64,000 nucleotides of DNA from Oscillospiraceae bacterium (GCA_017513135.1 JAFWDH010000022.1:369632-433631), one strand, 5' to 3'. Counted from the first letter of the stretch, positions 26,931-36,201 are shown. Notes: generated by a model from the letters alone, not told the origin. Translations and numbers: made by a program.

Positions 26931-29467
26931 TTGGCATCGTACCAGTTCTTTCCCCTGTGTACCTCCGCTACCAGCGGAACACTCAGTTCACAGGCGGATT
27001 CCATGGTCTCCTGCAGCACTTCCGATGCCCTGTCAGCAAGTTCCTCCGGGCACTCGATTATCAGCTCGTCATGCACCTGAAGGATCAGTTTTGCTTCAGG
27101 TACCTCTTTCTTAAGCCGCTCGAAGGTCCTGACCATCGCGATCTTGATTATATCCGCGGCAGTTCCCTGGATCGGAGTATTCATGGCGAGCCTCGTCCCC
27201 AGCGCCTGCACCTGACGGTTGCTGCTGCTGAGCTCAGTGATGTATCTCCTCCGCCCGTACATTGTGGTCACATAGCCGTCCCTTCTGGCCTGCAGTACGG
27301 TATCGTTGAGGAACCTGTTAATGTCAGGATATGACCTGAAATAGTCGTCAATGTACTGCTGAGCTTCCTTGACGGGGACCTTTATGTTCTGGGACAGCGT
27401 GTAGGCGCCCATACCGTAGACGATGCCGAAGTTTATGGCCTTCGCGCGTCTTCTCATCTCGGAGGTTATCATGTCTCTCGGCAGCCCGAATATCTCGCAC
27501 GCCGTCTCCGTGTGTACGTCATGCCCGTCAATAAAGGACTGCGCCATTCTCCTGTCACCGCTCATGGACGCAAGTACCCTCAGCTCGATCTGGGAGTAGT
27601 CGGCATCGAGCAGGACGTTACCGTCGCCCGCCACAAAGAACTTCCTCATGTTCGCGCCGAGTTCTGTCCTGATGGGTATATTCTGCAGATTCGGGTTGAC
27701 AGAGCTTATCCTTCCGGTCCTGGTCTCGGTCTGCCTGAACTCGGTATGTATCCTTCCGGTCAGGTCTGCGGCCTCGGTCAGTCCGTCGACATATGTCGCT
27801 CTCAGTTTCTGGTATGAGCGGTACTGCAGGATATGCTCCACTATGGGATAGGCATAAGCCAGCTTCTCCAGAGTCTTGGCATCGGTCGAATACCCTGTCT
27901 TCGTCTTCTTTCCGGACGGGAGTCCCATCTCCGCGAACAGGACGTCGCCGAGCTGCTTCGGGCTGTTCAGATTGAACTCATGTCCCGCTTCCCGGAACAC
28001 TTCCTGCTGTTCACTCTCAGCCATTGAGCTGACATAATCTCCGAATTCCGCAATGCCGTCCCTGTCCACCAGGAATCCTTCCCTCTCCATGGACGCCAGG
28101 ACCCTGCAGAGAGGCATCTCGATCTCGTTCATGAGCGATGTCATCCCGGTCTCTTCCAGCCGTTTCTTCAGTGTATCGGCCAGCGGCATTATAAATCCGA
28201 GACGCGCCGGCTCGGTCGCGTAAGACGGGCTCACCTTGTACTCGCCCGCAAGATCGACGCAGTCGTAGCTTCCTGCGGACGGATCGAGCAGATAGCCCGC
28301 TATCCTGCAGTCGAACTCTATGAGCCTTTCCGTAAATCCCAGTTCAAGAGCCCTGTGATAGAGTTTCTTTGCCTCGTCTGTATATATGTCCGTATCGGAG
28401 CTGAACAGTCTCTCAAGTCCGGCGTCATCGAGAGGCATGAACTCTCCGTCTGCCATGACGAACCATATGCCGCTGTCCGAGAGTGTCACGGACACTCTGT
28501 CCGCTTTGAACAGCTTTTCAATGTCGCCGGTCTGTACCGCCTGCGCTGTTTCCGCTTCCTCCTGTTCAGGCATTGACGCTGCAGCCGTATCTATATCTGA
28601 GAGGCCGAGCTTTTCCACCAGTGAATGCATCTGGAGCTCCCTAAGAAGGACTGCCGCAGCGGCAGGGTCTCCCGGTTTCTTTCTGTACTTTTCAAGATCC
28701 TCATCGACCGGAGCGTGTCTGTCTATCGTGACGAGAGTTCTTGCCGTATAGGCGCTGTCTCTGCCGTTGATGAGATGCTCTCTCACAGCTCTCTTTATCG
28801 ATGGATCGTCTATGTTCTCATATACGCCCTCGATCGTATGGAAAGAAGATATCAGCATCGTAGCCGTCTTCTCACCGACCCCCTGCACTCCGGGTATATT
28901 GTCGGAGCTGTCTCCCATCAGCGCCTTCAGATCTATGATCTCAGACGGAGTCACTCCGAACCTCGCAATAACGGCAGCCTCATCCATCAGGGTGGTCTCT
29001 GTCCTCCCCATCGAAGTGGAGGGATACAGCACGGCCGTATTGCCGTCCACCAGCTGAAGGCTGTCCCTGTCGCCTGTCAGTATCCTGCACTCCACACCCT
29101 CCTCGGATGCTTTTCTGGAGAGCGTGCCGAGTATATCATCCGCCTCGTAGTCCGGGCAGGTCACGACGGCATATCCGAGATATGCAAGCAGGTCCTTGGT
29201 ATATGGAAGCTGCTCGGCAAGGTCATCAGGCATTCCCTTCCTGGTACCCTTGTAATCCGCATAGAGCCTGTTTCTGAAAGTGCCTCCCGGAAGGTCGAAT
29301 GCCACAGCGACATAGTCAGGCTGCTCGTTCTGGATCTGGCGCAGGAATATATTCATGAACCCGTATACGGCATTGGTATGCTTCCCGTCCCTTGTTGACA
29401 GGTTCTTTATGCCGTAGAAAGCGCGGTTGAGTATGCTGTTTCCGTCTATAAGAAGTATCCTGCCCAT
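26927..29467 (-). CDS. polA: DNA polymerase I
   Basis: 846 residues. The N-terminal 5'-3' exonuclease domain (~1-290) has D-G-N-S near the start and D-Y-E-A-D-D-I; the middle 3'-5' domain lacks the D-x-E metal site, so proofreading is probably absent, as in many Bacillota; the polymerase domain has D-A-D-Y-S-Q-I-E-L-R (motif A), R-R-x-K-x-x-N-F-G-I-V-Y-G (motif B) and Q-V-H-D-E-L (motif C). It acts in Okazaki fragment maturation and repair. It is coupled to rimI downstream and starts just after the VanZ-like gene. Confidence 0.97.
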   Translation of the reverse strand: MGRILLIDGNSILNRAFYGIKNLSTRDGKHTNAVYGFMNIFLRQIQNEQPDYVAVAFDLPGGTFRNRLYADYKGTRKGMPDDLAEQLPYTKDLLAYLGYAVVTCPDYEADDILGTLSRKASEEGVECRILTGDRDSLQLVDGNTAVLYPSTSMGRTETTLMDEAAVIARFGVTPSEIIDLKALMGDSSDNIPGVQGVGEKTATMLISSFHTIEGVYENIDDPSIKRAVREHLINGRDSAYTARTLVTIDRHAPVDEDLEKYRKKPGDPAAAAVLLRELQMHSLVEKLGLSDIDTAAASMPEQEEAETAQAVQTGDIEKLFKADRVSVTLSDSGIWFVMADGEFMPLDDAGLERLFSSDTDIYTDEAKKLYHRALELGFTERLIEFDCRIAGYLLDPSAGSYDCVDLAGEYKVSPSYATEPARLGFIMPLADTLKKRLEETGMTSLMNEIEMPLCRVLASMEREGFLVDRDGIAEFGDYVSSMAESEQQEVFREAGHEFNLNSPKQLGDVLFAEMGLPSGKKTKTGYSTDAKTLEKLAYAYPIVEHILQYRSYQKLRATYVDGLTEAADLTGRIHTEFRQTETRTGRISSVNPNLQNIPIRTELGANMRKFFVAGDGNVLLDADYSQIELRVLASMSGDRRMAQSFIDGHDVHTETACEIFGLPRDMITSEMRRRAKAINFGIVYGMGAYTLSQNIKVPVKEAQQYIDDYFRSYPDINRFLNDTVLQARRDGYVTTMYGRRRYITELSSSNRQVQALGTRLAMNTPIQGTAADIIKIAMVRTFERLKKEVPEAKLILQVHDELIIECPEELADRASEVLQETMESACELSVPLVAEVHRGKNWYDAK

Positions 29468-29469
29468 CG

Positions 29470-30009
29470 TCAGTTCCTTCCCCTTTTCGTACCGAGATTC
29501 TCCGGAAAGACCAGCGCAAACACAGGCTTCAGCGCCAGCAGGGCCGCATATCCCAGAGCTGTCCCCAGAGTGTTGGTTATTATGTCAGTCACATCAAAAC
29601 ACCTGTGGACGTGCAGCATCGGCTGCATGAATTCCACCCACAGGCTGAACAGGAACCCGAGCGTCACCGTAGTGCCGAATCTCATCCTTCCCCTGCTTAT
29701 CGGGTAAAGGATCCCGAGAGGTACGGTCATCAGTATATTCAGTGCGATCTGTCTCCAGTAATCCCCGTATCCCATGAGCAGATCCCTGAACGGGTGCATA
29801 TTGATCGTGCCCCTGGGTCCCGTTATCACTCTCGGGAGCGACAGGAACACAGGCATCAGGGTGAAGTAGATCACTCCGCACAGATACACGTACATAAGAG
29901 TTCCCGCTATAAGGCTTTCCCTGCCTCTTGCACGCCACTTGGGCATAAAGAAGCCGAGATACAGAAGCACCATAGCGGTTATATCTATGACGTACCCGAA
30001 TGTTTCCAT
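29470..30009 (-). CDS. VanZ-like membrane protein
   Basis: 179 residues from the ATG at 30009. Four to five membrane segments and the VanZ-type block (N-I-L-M-T-V-P-L-G near the middle, then E-x-x-Q near F-S-L-W-V-E-F-M-Q, then D-V-T-D-I-I-T-N-T-L-G) are visible. VanZ raises teicoplanin resistance in enterococci; most homologues have no known role. The frame extends to a TTG at 30027, but that codon overlaps the -10 element, so the ATG is preferred. No ribosome binding site is present and the mRNA may be leaderless. It precedes polA by 2 nt. Confidence 0.78.
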   Translation of the reverse strand: METFGYVIDITAMVLLYLGFFMPKWRARGRESLIAGTLMYVYLCGVIYFTLMPVFLSLPRVITGPRGTINMHPFRDLLMGYGDYWRQIALNILMTVPLGILYPISRGRMRFGTTVTLGFLFSLWVEFMQPMLHVHRCFDVTDIITNTLGTALGYAALLALKPVFALVFPENLGTKRGRN

Positions 30010-30015
30010 GCAGAT

Positions 30016-30021
30016 ATTATA
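30016..30021 (-). promoter_or_regulatory. -10 element of the vanZ-like/polA operon
   Basis: A perfect TATAAT on the minus strand ends only 6 nt before the ATG at 30009, so the expected start point falls at or next to the initiation codon. The -35 (TTTCCA, 17 bp) is a partial match. Confidence 0.55.
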
Positions 30022-30073
30022 CAACAAGGCCGAAACTGTGGAAATGTCGGGCCATATGCGTCTGCGCTTGTGC

Positions 30074-30079
30074 TATAAT
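30074..30079 (+). promoter_or_regulatory. Extended -10 promoter of dus
   Basis: TGC-TATAAT on the plus strand ends 6 nt before the ATG at 30086. The predicted transcription start coincides with the ATG. Confidence 0.6.
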
Positions 30080-30085
30080 TCGGGC

Positions 30086-31087
30086 ATGTGCTCACAGAAG
30101 AGAAAAAACGATCAGGAACTGTTCAGAAGCTTTCGTGTGATGCTTGCCCCGATGGCTGGCTTCACCGACAGCAGTTTCCGTGCGGTCTGCAGGAGCTTCG
30201 GAGCAGACGCTACGGTCAGCGAAATGATAAGCGCGAAGGCTCTGCGGCTCGGTGACAGGAGATCCCGTCAGCTCATGTACTTTACGGAAGCTGAGCGCCC
30301 GTTCGGCATACAGCTGTTCGGGGCCGACCCTGAAGACATCGCCTTCGGAGCGTCGTACGCAGAAAAGAACTTCTCCCCTGATTTCATAGATATCAACATG
30401 GGGTGCCCCGCCCCGAAGATAACAGGTTCGGGTGCCGGCAGCAAGCTAATGACAGACTCGGTGCTCTCCGGCGAGATAGTTGCCGCAGCCGTATCGTCCG
30501 TCTCTGTCCCCGTAAGCTGCAAGATCAGGGCCGGATATCACGAGACCAACGCCGACAGTTTCTCCGCTGTACTGGAAAAGAACGGCGCGTCATGCATATA
30601 TGTGCACGGCAGGACGAGGGATCGCATGTACTCTCCTCCCGTCGATCTCGACATCATCAGAAGAGTCCGGGAGGCCGTCTCGGTCCCGGTCATCGGAAAC
30701 GGGGACATCACCTCCGTCGAAGATGCCCTGCGCATGTTTAGGGAAACGAAGTGCGGCGGCGTGATGGTCGGAAGAGGCAGTCTCGGAGAGCCGTTCCTCT
30801 TCAGCAGGATAAAAGCCGCGCTTGACGGACTTCCGGAGCCCGAGTACCCGTCTCTTGAAGAAAAACTGGAAGTTCTAATGCGTCAGGCAGAAGCTTCCGT
30901 GAATGAGAAAGGCGAATCCCTTGCGATGAGAGAGATGCGCAAACAAGCTGTCTACTATTTCCGGGGAGTCAACGGAGCCGCGTCTCTGCGCGCTGCGTGC
31001 GTCAGGATAGAGAAGCTTTCAGATCTCGCCGATCTTTGCGGCAAAGCGCTTGATGCCGGCATGTCATCAGGAAATGCGCCGGGATGA
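30086..31087 (+). CDS. dus: tRNA-dihydrouridine synthase
   Basis: 333 residues from the ATG at 30086. FMN barrel with M-L-A-P-M-A-G-F-T-D (19-28), the catalytic Cys107 in N-M-G-C-P-A-P-K, H-G-R-T-R, and G-N-G-D-I plus V-G-R-G-S-L-G near the phosphate site. It reduces uridines in tRNA loops with NADPH. A longer open frame upstream overlaps the divergent gene and is not supported. No ribosome binding site precedes the ATG. DusB-like, but the subtype was not tested. Confidence 0.93.
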   Translation: MCSQKRKNDQELFRSFRVMLAPMAGFTDSSFRAVCRSFGADATVSEMISAKALRLGDRRSRQLMYFTEAERPFGIQLFGADPEDIAFGASYAEKNFSPDFIDINMGCPAPKITGSGAGSKLMTDSVLSGEIVAAAVSSVSVPVSCKIRAGYHETNADSFSAVLEKNGASCIYVHGRTRDRMYSPPVDLDIIRRVREAVSVPVIGNGDITSVEDALRMFRETKCGGVMVGRGSLGEPFLFSRIKAALDGLPEPEYPSLEEKLEVLMRQAEASVNEKGESLAMREMRKQAVYYFRGVNGAASLRAACVRIEKLSDLADLCGKALDAGMSSGNAPG

Positions 31088-31119
31088 AAATGCGATGATG
31101 TTCACATAATAAAAGATAC

Positions 31120-31157
31120 AGCCGGGATGATCCTTCAGATCACCCGGCTTGTTTCTT
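31120..31157. terminator. Intrinsic terminator after dus
   Basis: AGCCGGG-A-TGATC with GATCA-CCCGGCT (a mismatched or bulged A) around CTTCA, followed by TTGTTTCTT on the plus strand. It separates dus from the convergent small membrane gene. Confidence 0.7.
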
Positions 31158-31172
31158 CTGTATCGGGAGAGA

Positions 31173-31556
31173 TCATGCCTGAGGCGTTTTCCCCGTTGTT
31201 TCTCTTTTTCTGTTCCTGAACCGGTCGACTTCCTCCCTGTACTTTTCCCTGACTCTGCTCTTGAAGTCCTTGAGGACCTGAAGGGTGCGCTGATCATCCG
31301 GAAAAAGCTTTTTGAGAAGCCATATCGCTATTATCGCGGTGAGTATTTTCTCCGGGGTAAATGGGAACCACAGCATCGCCAGGTAGGCTGCCGATATCGC
31401 GGTAAGCCACTCCCACCCGAGAGCCGGTCCCAGTATTGCCGCGATATATGACCATCCGTTCGTGATGAGCCACGCTATGCCCAGGCAGAGCACGAGATGC
31501 GGGTTCAGCAGGAATCTGTATGCCTTTTTCAGCATAGCTTTTAGCTTCTCTGTCAT
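31173..31556 (-). CDS. Small membrane protein of unknown function
   Basis: 127 residues. Two or three hydrophobic segments (about 18-45, 48-65, 70-85) rich in Trp and Gly are followed by a charged, helical C-terminal tail (residues 88-127) that is probably cytosolic. Similar short proteins with an F-P-F-T-P-E-K-I-L motif occur in many Clostridia without a known role. A GGGGGAG ribosome binding site precedes the ATG. It stands alone between dus and the sensor kinase gene. Confidence 0.7.
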   Translation of the reverse strand: MTEKLKAMLKKAYRFLLNPHLVLCLGIAWLITNGWSYIAAILGPALGWEWLTAISAAYLAMLWFPFTPEKILTAIIAIWLLKKLFPDDQRTLQVLKDFKSRVREKYREEVDRFRNRKRETTGKTPQA

Positions 31557-31705
31557 AACACTTCTCCCCCTGCTGCTGACTGATCAGAATAATGAATTCA
31601 TCACATATATGATGCTCTTTATTCACGTGTTATTCGTTACACAGTTATTAACGTTCTGTGAAAAAGTGCAGTATCTGTGAGGATCTGTTCTCTGCCGGCT
31701 GTGTA

Positions 31706-33670
31706 TCAGTTCCCGATCACTGGGAAACTGACTGTTGCCTTGAAGAGATCGCCGTCTATGGACAGTTCCAGCGTGCCTCCCTGCAGTTCCGCGAGGCTCT
31801 TCGCTATCGAGAGTCCCAACCCGTTACCTTCCGTATTTCTTGACTTGTCTCCTCTTGTGAACCTCTCCATTAGTTCCTCTTCAGAGATGTCGAGTTCCTC
31901 TCTGGAGGTGTTCTTGAACGTGAAAACCGCTCTTCCGTCTGCCTCCTCAAGAGAAAGATAGACCCTTGTGCCGGGCATCGCGTACTTGCAGATGTTGTTC
32001 ATGAGGTTGTCGAATATCCTCCACATCCTGCGCCCGTCAGCCATTATGGTCATCTCCTTCTCCTGAGCCTTGGTGACGAGAGTCAGATCGGCGGCTTCCA
32101 GTTTCTCGGAGTATTCTCCGGATGCCTGATCCAGAAATACCGAAGCGCTGCACGGCACCGGCTCTACTTCAAGGTTTCCGGTGGATGCCTTGGATGCCTC
32201 TACCAGATCATCTATGAGCCGCTTGAGGCGTTCCGACTGTCTCACCAGCACCTCGGTATACTCGTCTATCCTTTCGTTTCCGCTCTTCTCCTCAGAGATC
32301 AGCGTCGCGTAGTTGATTATGGACGTAAGCGGCGTCTTTATATCGTGAGATACGTTGGTGATGAGCTCTGTCTTCATGCGCTCGCTCCTGAGCCGGTCAT
32401 CCACTGCGATGGCCATGCCCTTGGCGATATTGTTCAGGTCCTCGCCGTGTCTCTTAAGATCCCAGAACATCCCCTTTGTATCGGTGTAGTGGGACAGATC
32501 ACCGGCAGCGAGCGCCTGCCCGCTCCTGTACAGTTTCTTAAGCGCGACAGCCGCGATGACTATGCCGGGCAGGATGATGAAACGCTCGAACGCCAGCAGC
32601 AGCGCGCCTTCCTCCGCGTCGCCTGCGGCAGCCAATACCATCAGTTCAAGAAACGTGAATCCCAGGAACACCAGGACGGTCTTCCACACAACGGACATGT
32701 TTCTCAGACCTTCCCTGAAATATGAGAATATCCTCTTTGCAATGCCCCATGCCGCCCCGATGCATCCGCTGATGAGCATCAGGACCTTTGCGGTGATATT
32801 GTTTTTCAGGAAGGTACCCTGCTTGATCCTGCAGGCAAGGCTCATGCAAAGCCCAGTCACGAGACACAGCAACACTACAGCGGTGATGAAGAAAAGACCG
32901 ATGCTGAATATATCTCCGGGTCCGTCCACGGCCAGCCAGAACGACAGGACCGCAAATCCGGCTACTGCCGCAAGCAACAGATCAAAAGGCACCTTGCTGA
33001 GCGGTCCCGGCACTATCTCCTCGGTATCCGGCCTGTGTCCCGACGCGAACATCAGCGCCACGAAGCTCAGCACCGCGGCGAGCAGCGCCGCCAGAGCGAT
33101 CGCGTAGACCGCATATCTGAGTTTGTACACGTAATGTGACGCGCTACCAATCAGCTTATAGATATCAGGCTCACTAAGTCCTTTGGCGAAGCTGAACGAG
33201 ACCGTGTATACCCTGACGTCGGCCCATCCTTCCGAATCCACGGGAGCGGTTCCTGACGGCAGCCGCTCCACTTCGATCTCTCCGCCTTCCTCAGGGCTTC
33301 TGCTGTCAGTCATGACAGCATAGTAAAGCTCATACTGCCACCGGCTAACATCTGCAGAGCTCTCTGACCGCAGAACGATATTGCCGTTTTCATCCTTTAC
33401 GATGTATATCAGATTGCCCTGATCCTGGTCGTATAAGGGTCCCTCATCACCTCTCATCGCAGCCTTCCAGACCATTGAATATCCGTCGCCCACGAGATGC
33501 TCTCTGAAGAGCTCGTCAGTGAACTGCTCTTCCGTGCCGAGATAGATATAGTCCGCATACTCCACCGCGCCGACGATGCCGGCGGCACTCAGAGCCAGTA
33601 CTATCACGGACAGCACGAATAACATGAACAGCGCGGTCTTGCCCGCTCCTGTCCTAATAAATCTTCTCAC
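31706..33670 (-). CDS. Membrane-bound sensor histidine kinase
   Basis: 654 residues. One N-terminal helix (~12-35), an extracytoplasmic region to about 180, then a block of about six further helices (190-390), a feature of some Gram-positive envelope-stress kinases. The cytosolic part has the H-box S-H-D-I-K-T-P-L with His442, an N-box D-N-L-M-N-N-I-C-K-Y and a G-box G-N-G-L-G-L-S-I-A-K. The substantial outer region suggests an external or membrane signal. It starts 4 nt after the response regulator stop and so forms one operon with it. The signal is unknown. Confidence 0.92.
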   Translation of the reverse strand: MRRFIRTGAGKTALFMLFVLSVIVLALSAAGIVGAVEYADYIYLGTEEQFTDELFREHLVGDGYSMVWKAAMRGDEGPLYDQDQGNLIYIVKDENGNIVLRSESSADVSRWQYELYYAVMTDSRSPEEGGEIEVERLPSGTAPVDSEGWADVRVYTVSFSFAKGLSEPDIYKLIGSASHYVYKLRYAVYAIALAALLAAVLSFVALMFASGHRPDTEEIVPGPLSKVPFDLLLAAVAGFAVLSFWLAVDGPGDIFSIGLFFITAVVLLCLVTGLCMSLACRIKQGTFLKNNITAKVLMLISGCIGAAWGIAKRIFSYFREGLRNMSVVWKTVLVFLGFTFLELMVLAAAGDAEEGALLLAFERFIILPGIVIAAVALKKLYRSGQALAAGDLSHYTDTKGMFWDLKRHGEDLNNIAKGMAIAVDDRLRSERMKTELITNVSHDIKTPLTSIINYATLISEEKSGNERIDEYTEVLVRQSERLKRLIDDLVEASKASTGNLEVEPVPCSASVFLDQASGEYSEKLEAADLTLVTKAQEKEMTIMADGRRMWRIFDNLMNNICKYAMPGTRVYLSLEEADGRAVFTFKNTSREELDISEEELMERFTRGDKSRNTEGNGLGLSIAKSLAELQGGTLELSIDGDLFKATVSFPVIGN

Positions 33671-33674
33671 CTGT

Positions 33675-34367
33675 TTACCTGCCTTTCTCGATCTTGTAAC
33701 CCTGACCGAAGATGACTTTTATGTAACGCGGCTCCGAAGGATCCAGTTCCAGCTTTTCCCTGAGGTGCCGTATGTGCACCGCGACCGTGTTGTCGGTCCC
33801 GAACGGTCTTTCCTTCCATACGGTGCTGTAGATCTCCTTGGGAGAGAATACTCTTCCGGGATTTGCCATAAGGAGCTTGAGTATCTCATACTCCTTTGGA
33901 GTGACCTGCACAGGTTCCCCATCCAGGAAGACTTCCTTGTTCCGGTCATTCAGCTCGATGCCGCCTATGGTATAGGTCTCCTGTTCGGCGACTCCGCCTC
34001 CGAGCTTCAGATATCTCCTGAGCTGGGACCTGACCCTGGCTGTGACTTCCAGCGGGTTAAAGGGCTTCGTTATGTAGTCGTCCGCTCCCACGTTCAGTCC
34101 CAGTATCTTGTCACTGTCCTCACTCTTTGCTGTGAGCAGTATCACCGGGGCATTGCTGACCCTGCGTATCTCCGACAGGGCGCTGATCCCGTCCATCACG
34201 GGCATCATTATGTCCAGCAGCACCAGATGTATGTCGTTGTTCTGAACGATATCCAGAGCTTCCCTGCCGTTGTACGCTTCATAGAGAACGTTGTCCGGAT
34301 CCGTCAGATAAATCCTGAGCGCGTTCACGATGTCTTTTTCATCGTCGCAGATCAGTATGTTAGGCAT
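33675..34367 (-). CDS. OmpR/PhoB-family response regulator
   Basis: 230 residues from ATG at 34367, which has AGGAAGG 8 nt upstream (a GTG two codons earlier sits too close to it). Receiver: acidic pair Asp8-Asp9, phospho-acceptor Asp52, Thr/Ala switch near 79-80 and Lys101. The winged-helix output domain (130-230) has the I-R-H-L-R-E-K-L recognition helix and a G-Q-G-Y-K wing. Partner of the adjacent kinase. A pair of direct repeats upstream may be its own binding site. Confidence 0.94.
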   Translation of the reverse strand: MPNILICDDEKDIVNALRIYLTDPDNVLYEAYNGREALDIVQNNDIHLVLLDIMMPVMDGISALSEIRRVSNAPVILLTAKSEDSDKILGLNVGADDYITKPFNPLEVTARVRSQLRRYLKLGGGVAEQETYTIGGIELNDRNKEVFLDGEPVQVTPKEYEILKLLMANPGRVFSPKEIYSTVWKERPFGTDNTVAVHIRHLREKLELDPSEPRYIKVIFGQGYKIEKGR

Positions 34368-34439
34368 GGCCACACCTTCCTTGATCGTTCTGAGTGTTAT
34401 TCTATAGTCGCCGTGTTTAAAAAGAAACTGCGGCGGACA

Positions 34440-34458
34440 TTAAGAACTCGTTAAGAAC
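34440..34458. promoter_or_regulatory. Direct repeat, candidate response-regulator site
   Basis: TTAAGAAC occurs twice with an 11-bp period, one helical turn, about 70-90 bp upstream of the response regulator start. Tandem half-sites on one DNA face are the usual target of OmpR-family regulators, so autoregulation is plausible. Confidence 0.4.
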
Positions 34459-34460
34459 AC

Positions 34461-34487
34461 AGAAAAGGCGGGCTTCTGCCCGCCTTC
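34461..34487 (-). terminator. Intrinsic terminator of the isomerase-like gene
   Basis: AAGGCGGGC-AGAA-GCCCGCCTT on the minus strand, followed by a short TTCTG. Strong stem with a minimal T-run. Confidence 0.65.
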
Positions 34488-34504
34488 CGTTATGTCCGTT
34501 TGAG

Positions 34505-35908
34505 TTATTTGACTTCGTCGAGTGTGATCCCCATGTACATGCAGGCTTCCCTGAGCGCCTCCTTGTAATGGCCGTAGGCGCCGACACAGTGATGGATATA
34601 CGGCCCGAACATGAGTTTTCTCTCCAGAGCCGGCCAGTCCTTGTGCTCGAACCAGACGTATCCTCCGTGAGTCTTCGGACCGTCCACTGCCTTTCCTTCT
34701 TCGCAGAGCAGCATATAGTTTCCGCGGTCTCCGTCGAAGCGGGCGATGGTTATATCGCCTTTCTTCGCTTCAAAGTGGACTCTTCCGTCGGGAGCCCCTA
34801 CGGGTTCCGCGCCGCTGAGCGCCGGCGGGAAGTTTCCACAGTGCCACAGCAGCTCCGCATTGTCATTGTGAGGATGCCTTACAGTTATGTCGGCGAAGAA
34901 GTCGGTCGTCTCACCGCGGGCGGCAGCCAGCACCAGGACCGATGTGATGGCTCCGTTGATGTCGCATTCGCACGCCACGGGAAGGCCTTTCTCGGTCAGA
35001 AGCGCGTTTGACAGACAGGTCATGATGCCGAACGCCTCAAGGGACTCCTCCCAGCATTCAGATGCCACGGTGCTGCAGCCGTATTTCTGAGCCAGATTTC
35101 TGTTTCCGATGAACAGAGCTGCCGTCTTCCTGAGCCACTCCGCTTCGGGATCCTCGATCTTTATCCTGCTGACGATATCGTCTATTACTTCTTTTATTCC
35201 TTCGGGATCGTTCTCCATTGCGTCTTTCGCGGCTTCGATGTATTCAGCAGCCGTGACAGGAACTATCTCCACGCCGAATTTCTCAAGGAGCTCGCCTTCG
35301 TTGATCTTGACGGACAGGAACTGTCTGGGTCTGTTGACTATCTGCAGCACTCTCAGTCCTTTGAATGCCTTTACCACCGAGACCGCCCTTATGAACATAT
35401 CCAGTCCTTCATCGAGCTGAGGATCGTCGAGCCAGCAGTTTTCGATATATGTGAACTTAACGCCGTATCTGAGCAGCGCCCTGGATGTGGCGAACATTCC
35501 GCACTGCGTGTCATATGTGCGGACATTGTCGTCAGTGTCCTTCTCTCCGTCCCTGGGTCCCCAGAGAAGCACGGGCACCTGAAGCCTGTATGCCAGCTGA
35601 GCGACAGCCTCCTCAAGGCCGAAGTTCATGTGAGGGACAAACAGCGCGTCCACTTCCTGCTCCCTGAGATATCTGTACACGCTCTCGACCTGGGTCTGGT
35701 CACAGAGCAGTCCGTCCGGAAGAAGTTCCTCCGCCAGGACGACATCGACATCATGTATCTTTGCCAGCTTATCCAGCAGCACGGGCATAACCTGCTTCTT
35801 ATGCTCTACTGCGTCCGCAGGCTTCGGGAAGGTGTCCCTTCTCGTCGGGACCACTGCAAGTCTTACCTTCCTGTAACGACAGAATGTCCCTGCATAGTCA
35901 AAACTCAT
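34505..35908 (-). CDS. L-fucose/L-arabinose isomerase-like protein
   Basis: 467 residues. The layout matches the fucose/arabinose isomerase superfamily: N-terminal Rossmann-like part with F-V-P-H-M-N-F-G-L-E, a central block A-S-E-C-W-E, an acidic C-E-C-D-I-N-G-A block and a C-terminal H-H-C-V-G-A-Y-G-H. The Glu/Asp/His set would bind the divalent metal that shuttles hydride between aldose and ketose forms. No signal peptide. It diverges from the aldolase gene across a shared control region, which argues that both act on one sugar. The exact substrate is not readable. Confidence 0.75.
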   Translation of the reverse strand: MSFDYAGTFCRYRKVRLAVVPTRRDTFPKPADAVEHKKQVMPVLLDKLAKIHDVDVVLAEELLPDGLLCDQTQVESVYRYLREQEVDALFVPHMNFGLEEAVAQLAYRLQVPVLLWGPRDGEKDTDDNVRTYDTQCGMFATSRALLRYGVKFTYIENCWLDDPQLDEGLDMFIRAVSVVKAFKGLRVLQIVNRPRQFLSVKINEGELLEKFGVEIVPVTAAEYIEAAKDAMENDPEGIKEVIDDIVSRIKIEDPEAEWLRKTAALFIGNRNLAQKYGCSTVASECWEESLEAFGIMTCLSNALLTEKGLPVACECDINGAITSVLVLAAARGETTDFFADITVRHPHNDNAELLWHCGNFPPALSGAEPVGAPDGRVHFEAKKGDITIARFDGDRGNYMLLCEEGKAVDGPKTHGGYVWFEHKDWPALERKLMFGPYIHHCVGAYGHYKEALREACMYMGITLDEVK

Positions 35909-35970
35909 AGTTCAAACTCCTTTGAAACTGTGTGCGCAAAACAAGTGTTGTTTTTCTTCTTCCGAGGTTA

Positions 35971-35999
35971 ATGGTATCGGAAAAACGCCTTAAAATCAA
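35971..35999 (-). promoter_or_regulatory. Promoter of the isomerase-like gene
   Basis: TTGATT, 17 bp, TACCAT on the minus strand. About 60 nt downstream an AAAGGAG sits before the ATG at 35908. Confidence 0.5.
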
Positions 36000-36055
36000 T
36001 CGTACGGGACCGCTGTGCTCATTCAAGGCAACTTAAACATATTCTCTTTATCCGT

Positions 36056-36072
36056 TTGTGCTGTTTGCACAA
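36056..36072. promoter_or_regulatory. Candidate operator in the divergent region
   Basis: TTGTGC-TGTTT-GCACAA is a perfect 6-5-6 inverted repeat midway between the isomerase and aldolase promoters, the position expected for a sugar-responsive regulator (LacI- or DeoR-type). The rest of the 293-bp interval is AT-rich. Confidence 0.45.
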
Positions 36073-36121
36073 CTTGCTCTGATATATTAATCTGTATCTT
36101 ATTATATAAGTACATGATTTA

Positions 36122-36150
36122 TTGCAAACGAAAAACACTGATAGTATACT
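36122..36150 (+). promoter_or_regulatory. Promoter of the aldolase-hydrolase cluster
   Basis: TTGCAA, 17-bp spacer, TATACT on the plus strand; predicted start near 36157, then AAGGAGAG ahead of the ATG at 36202. Confidence 0.65.
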
Positions 36151-36201
36151 TTTTAGTGGTAGAGAACCAAGCAAAAACGATGTATAAGGAGAGATAATTC
36201 A

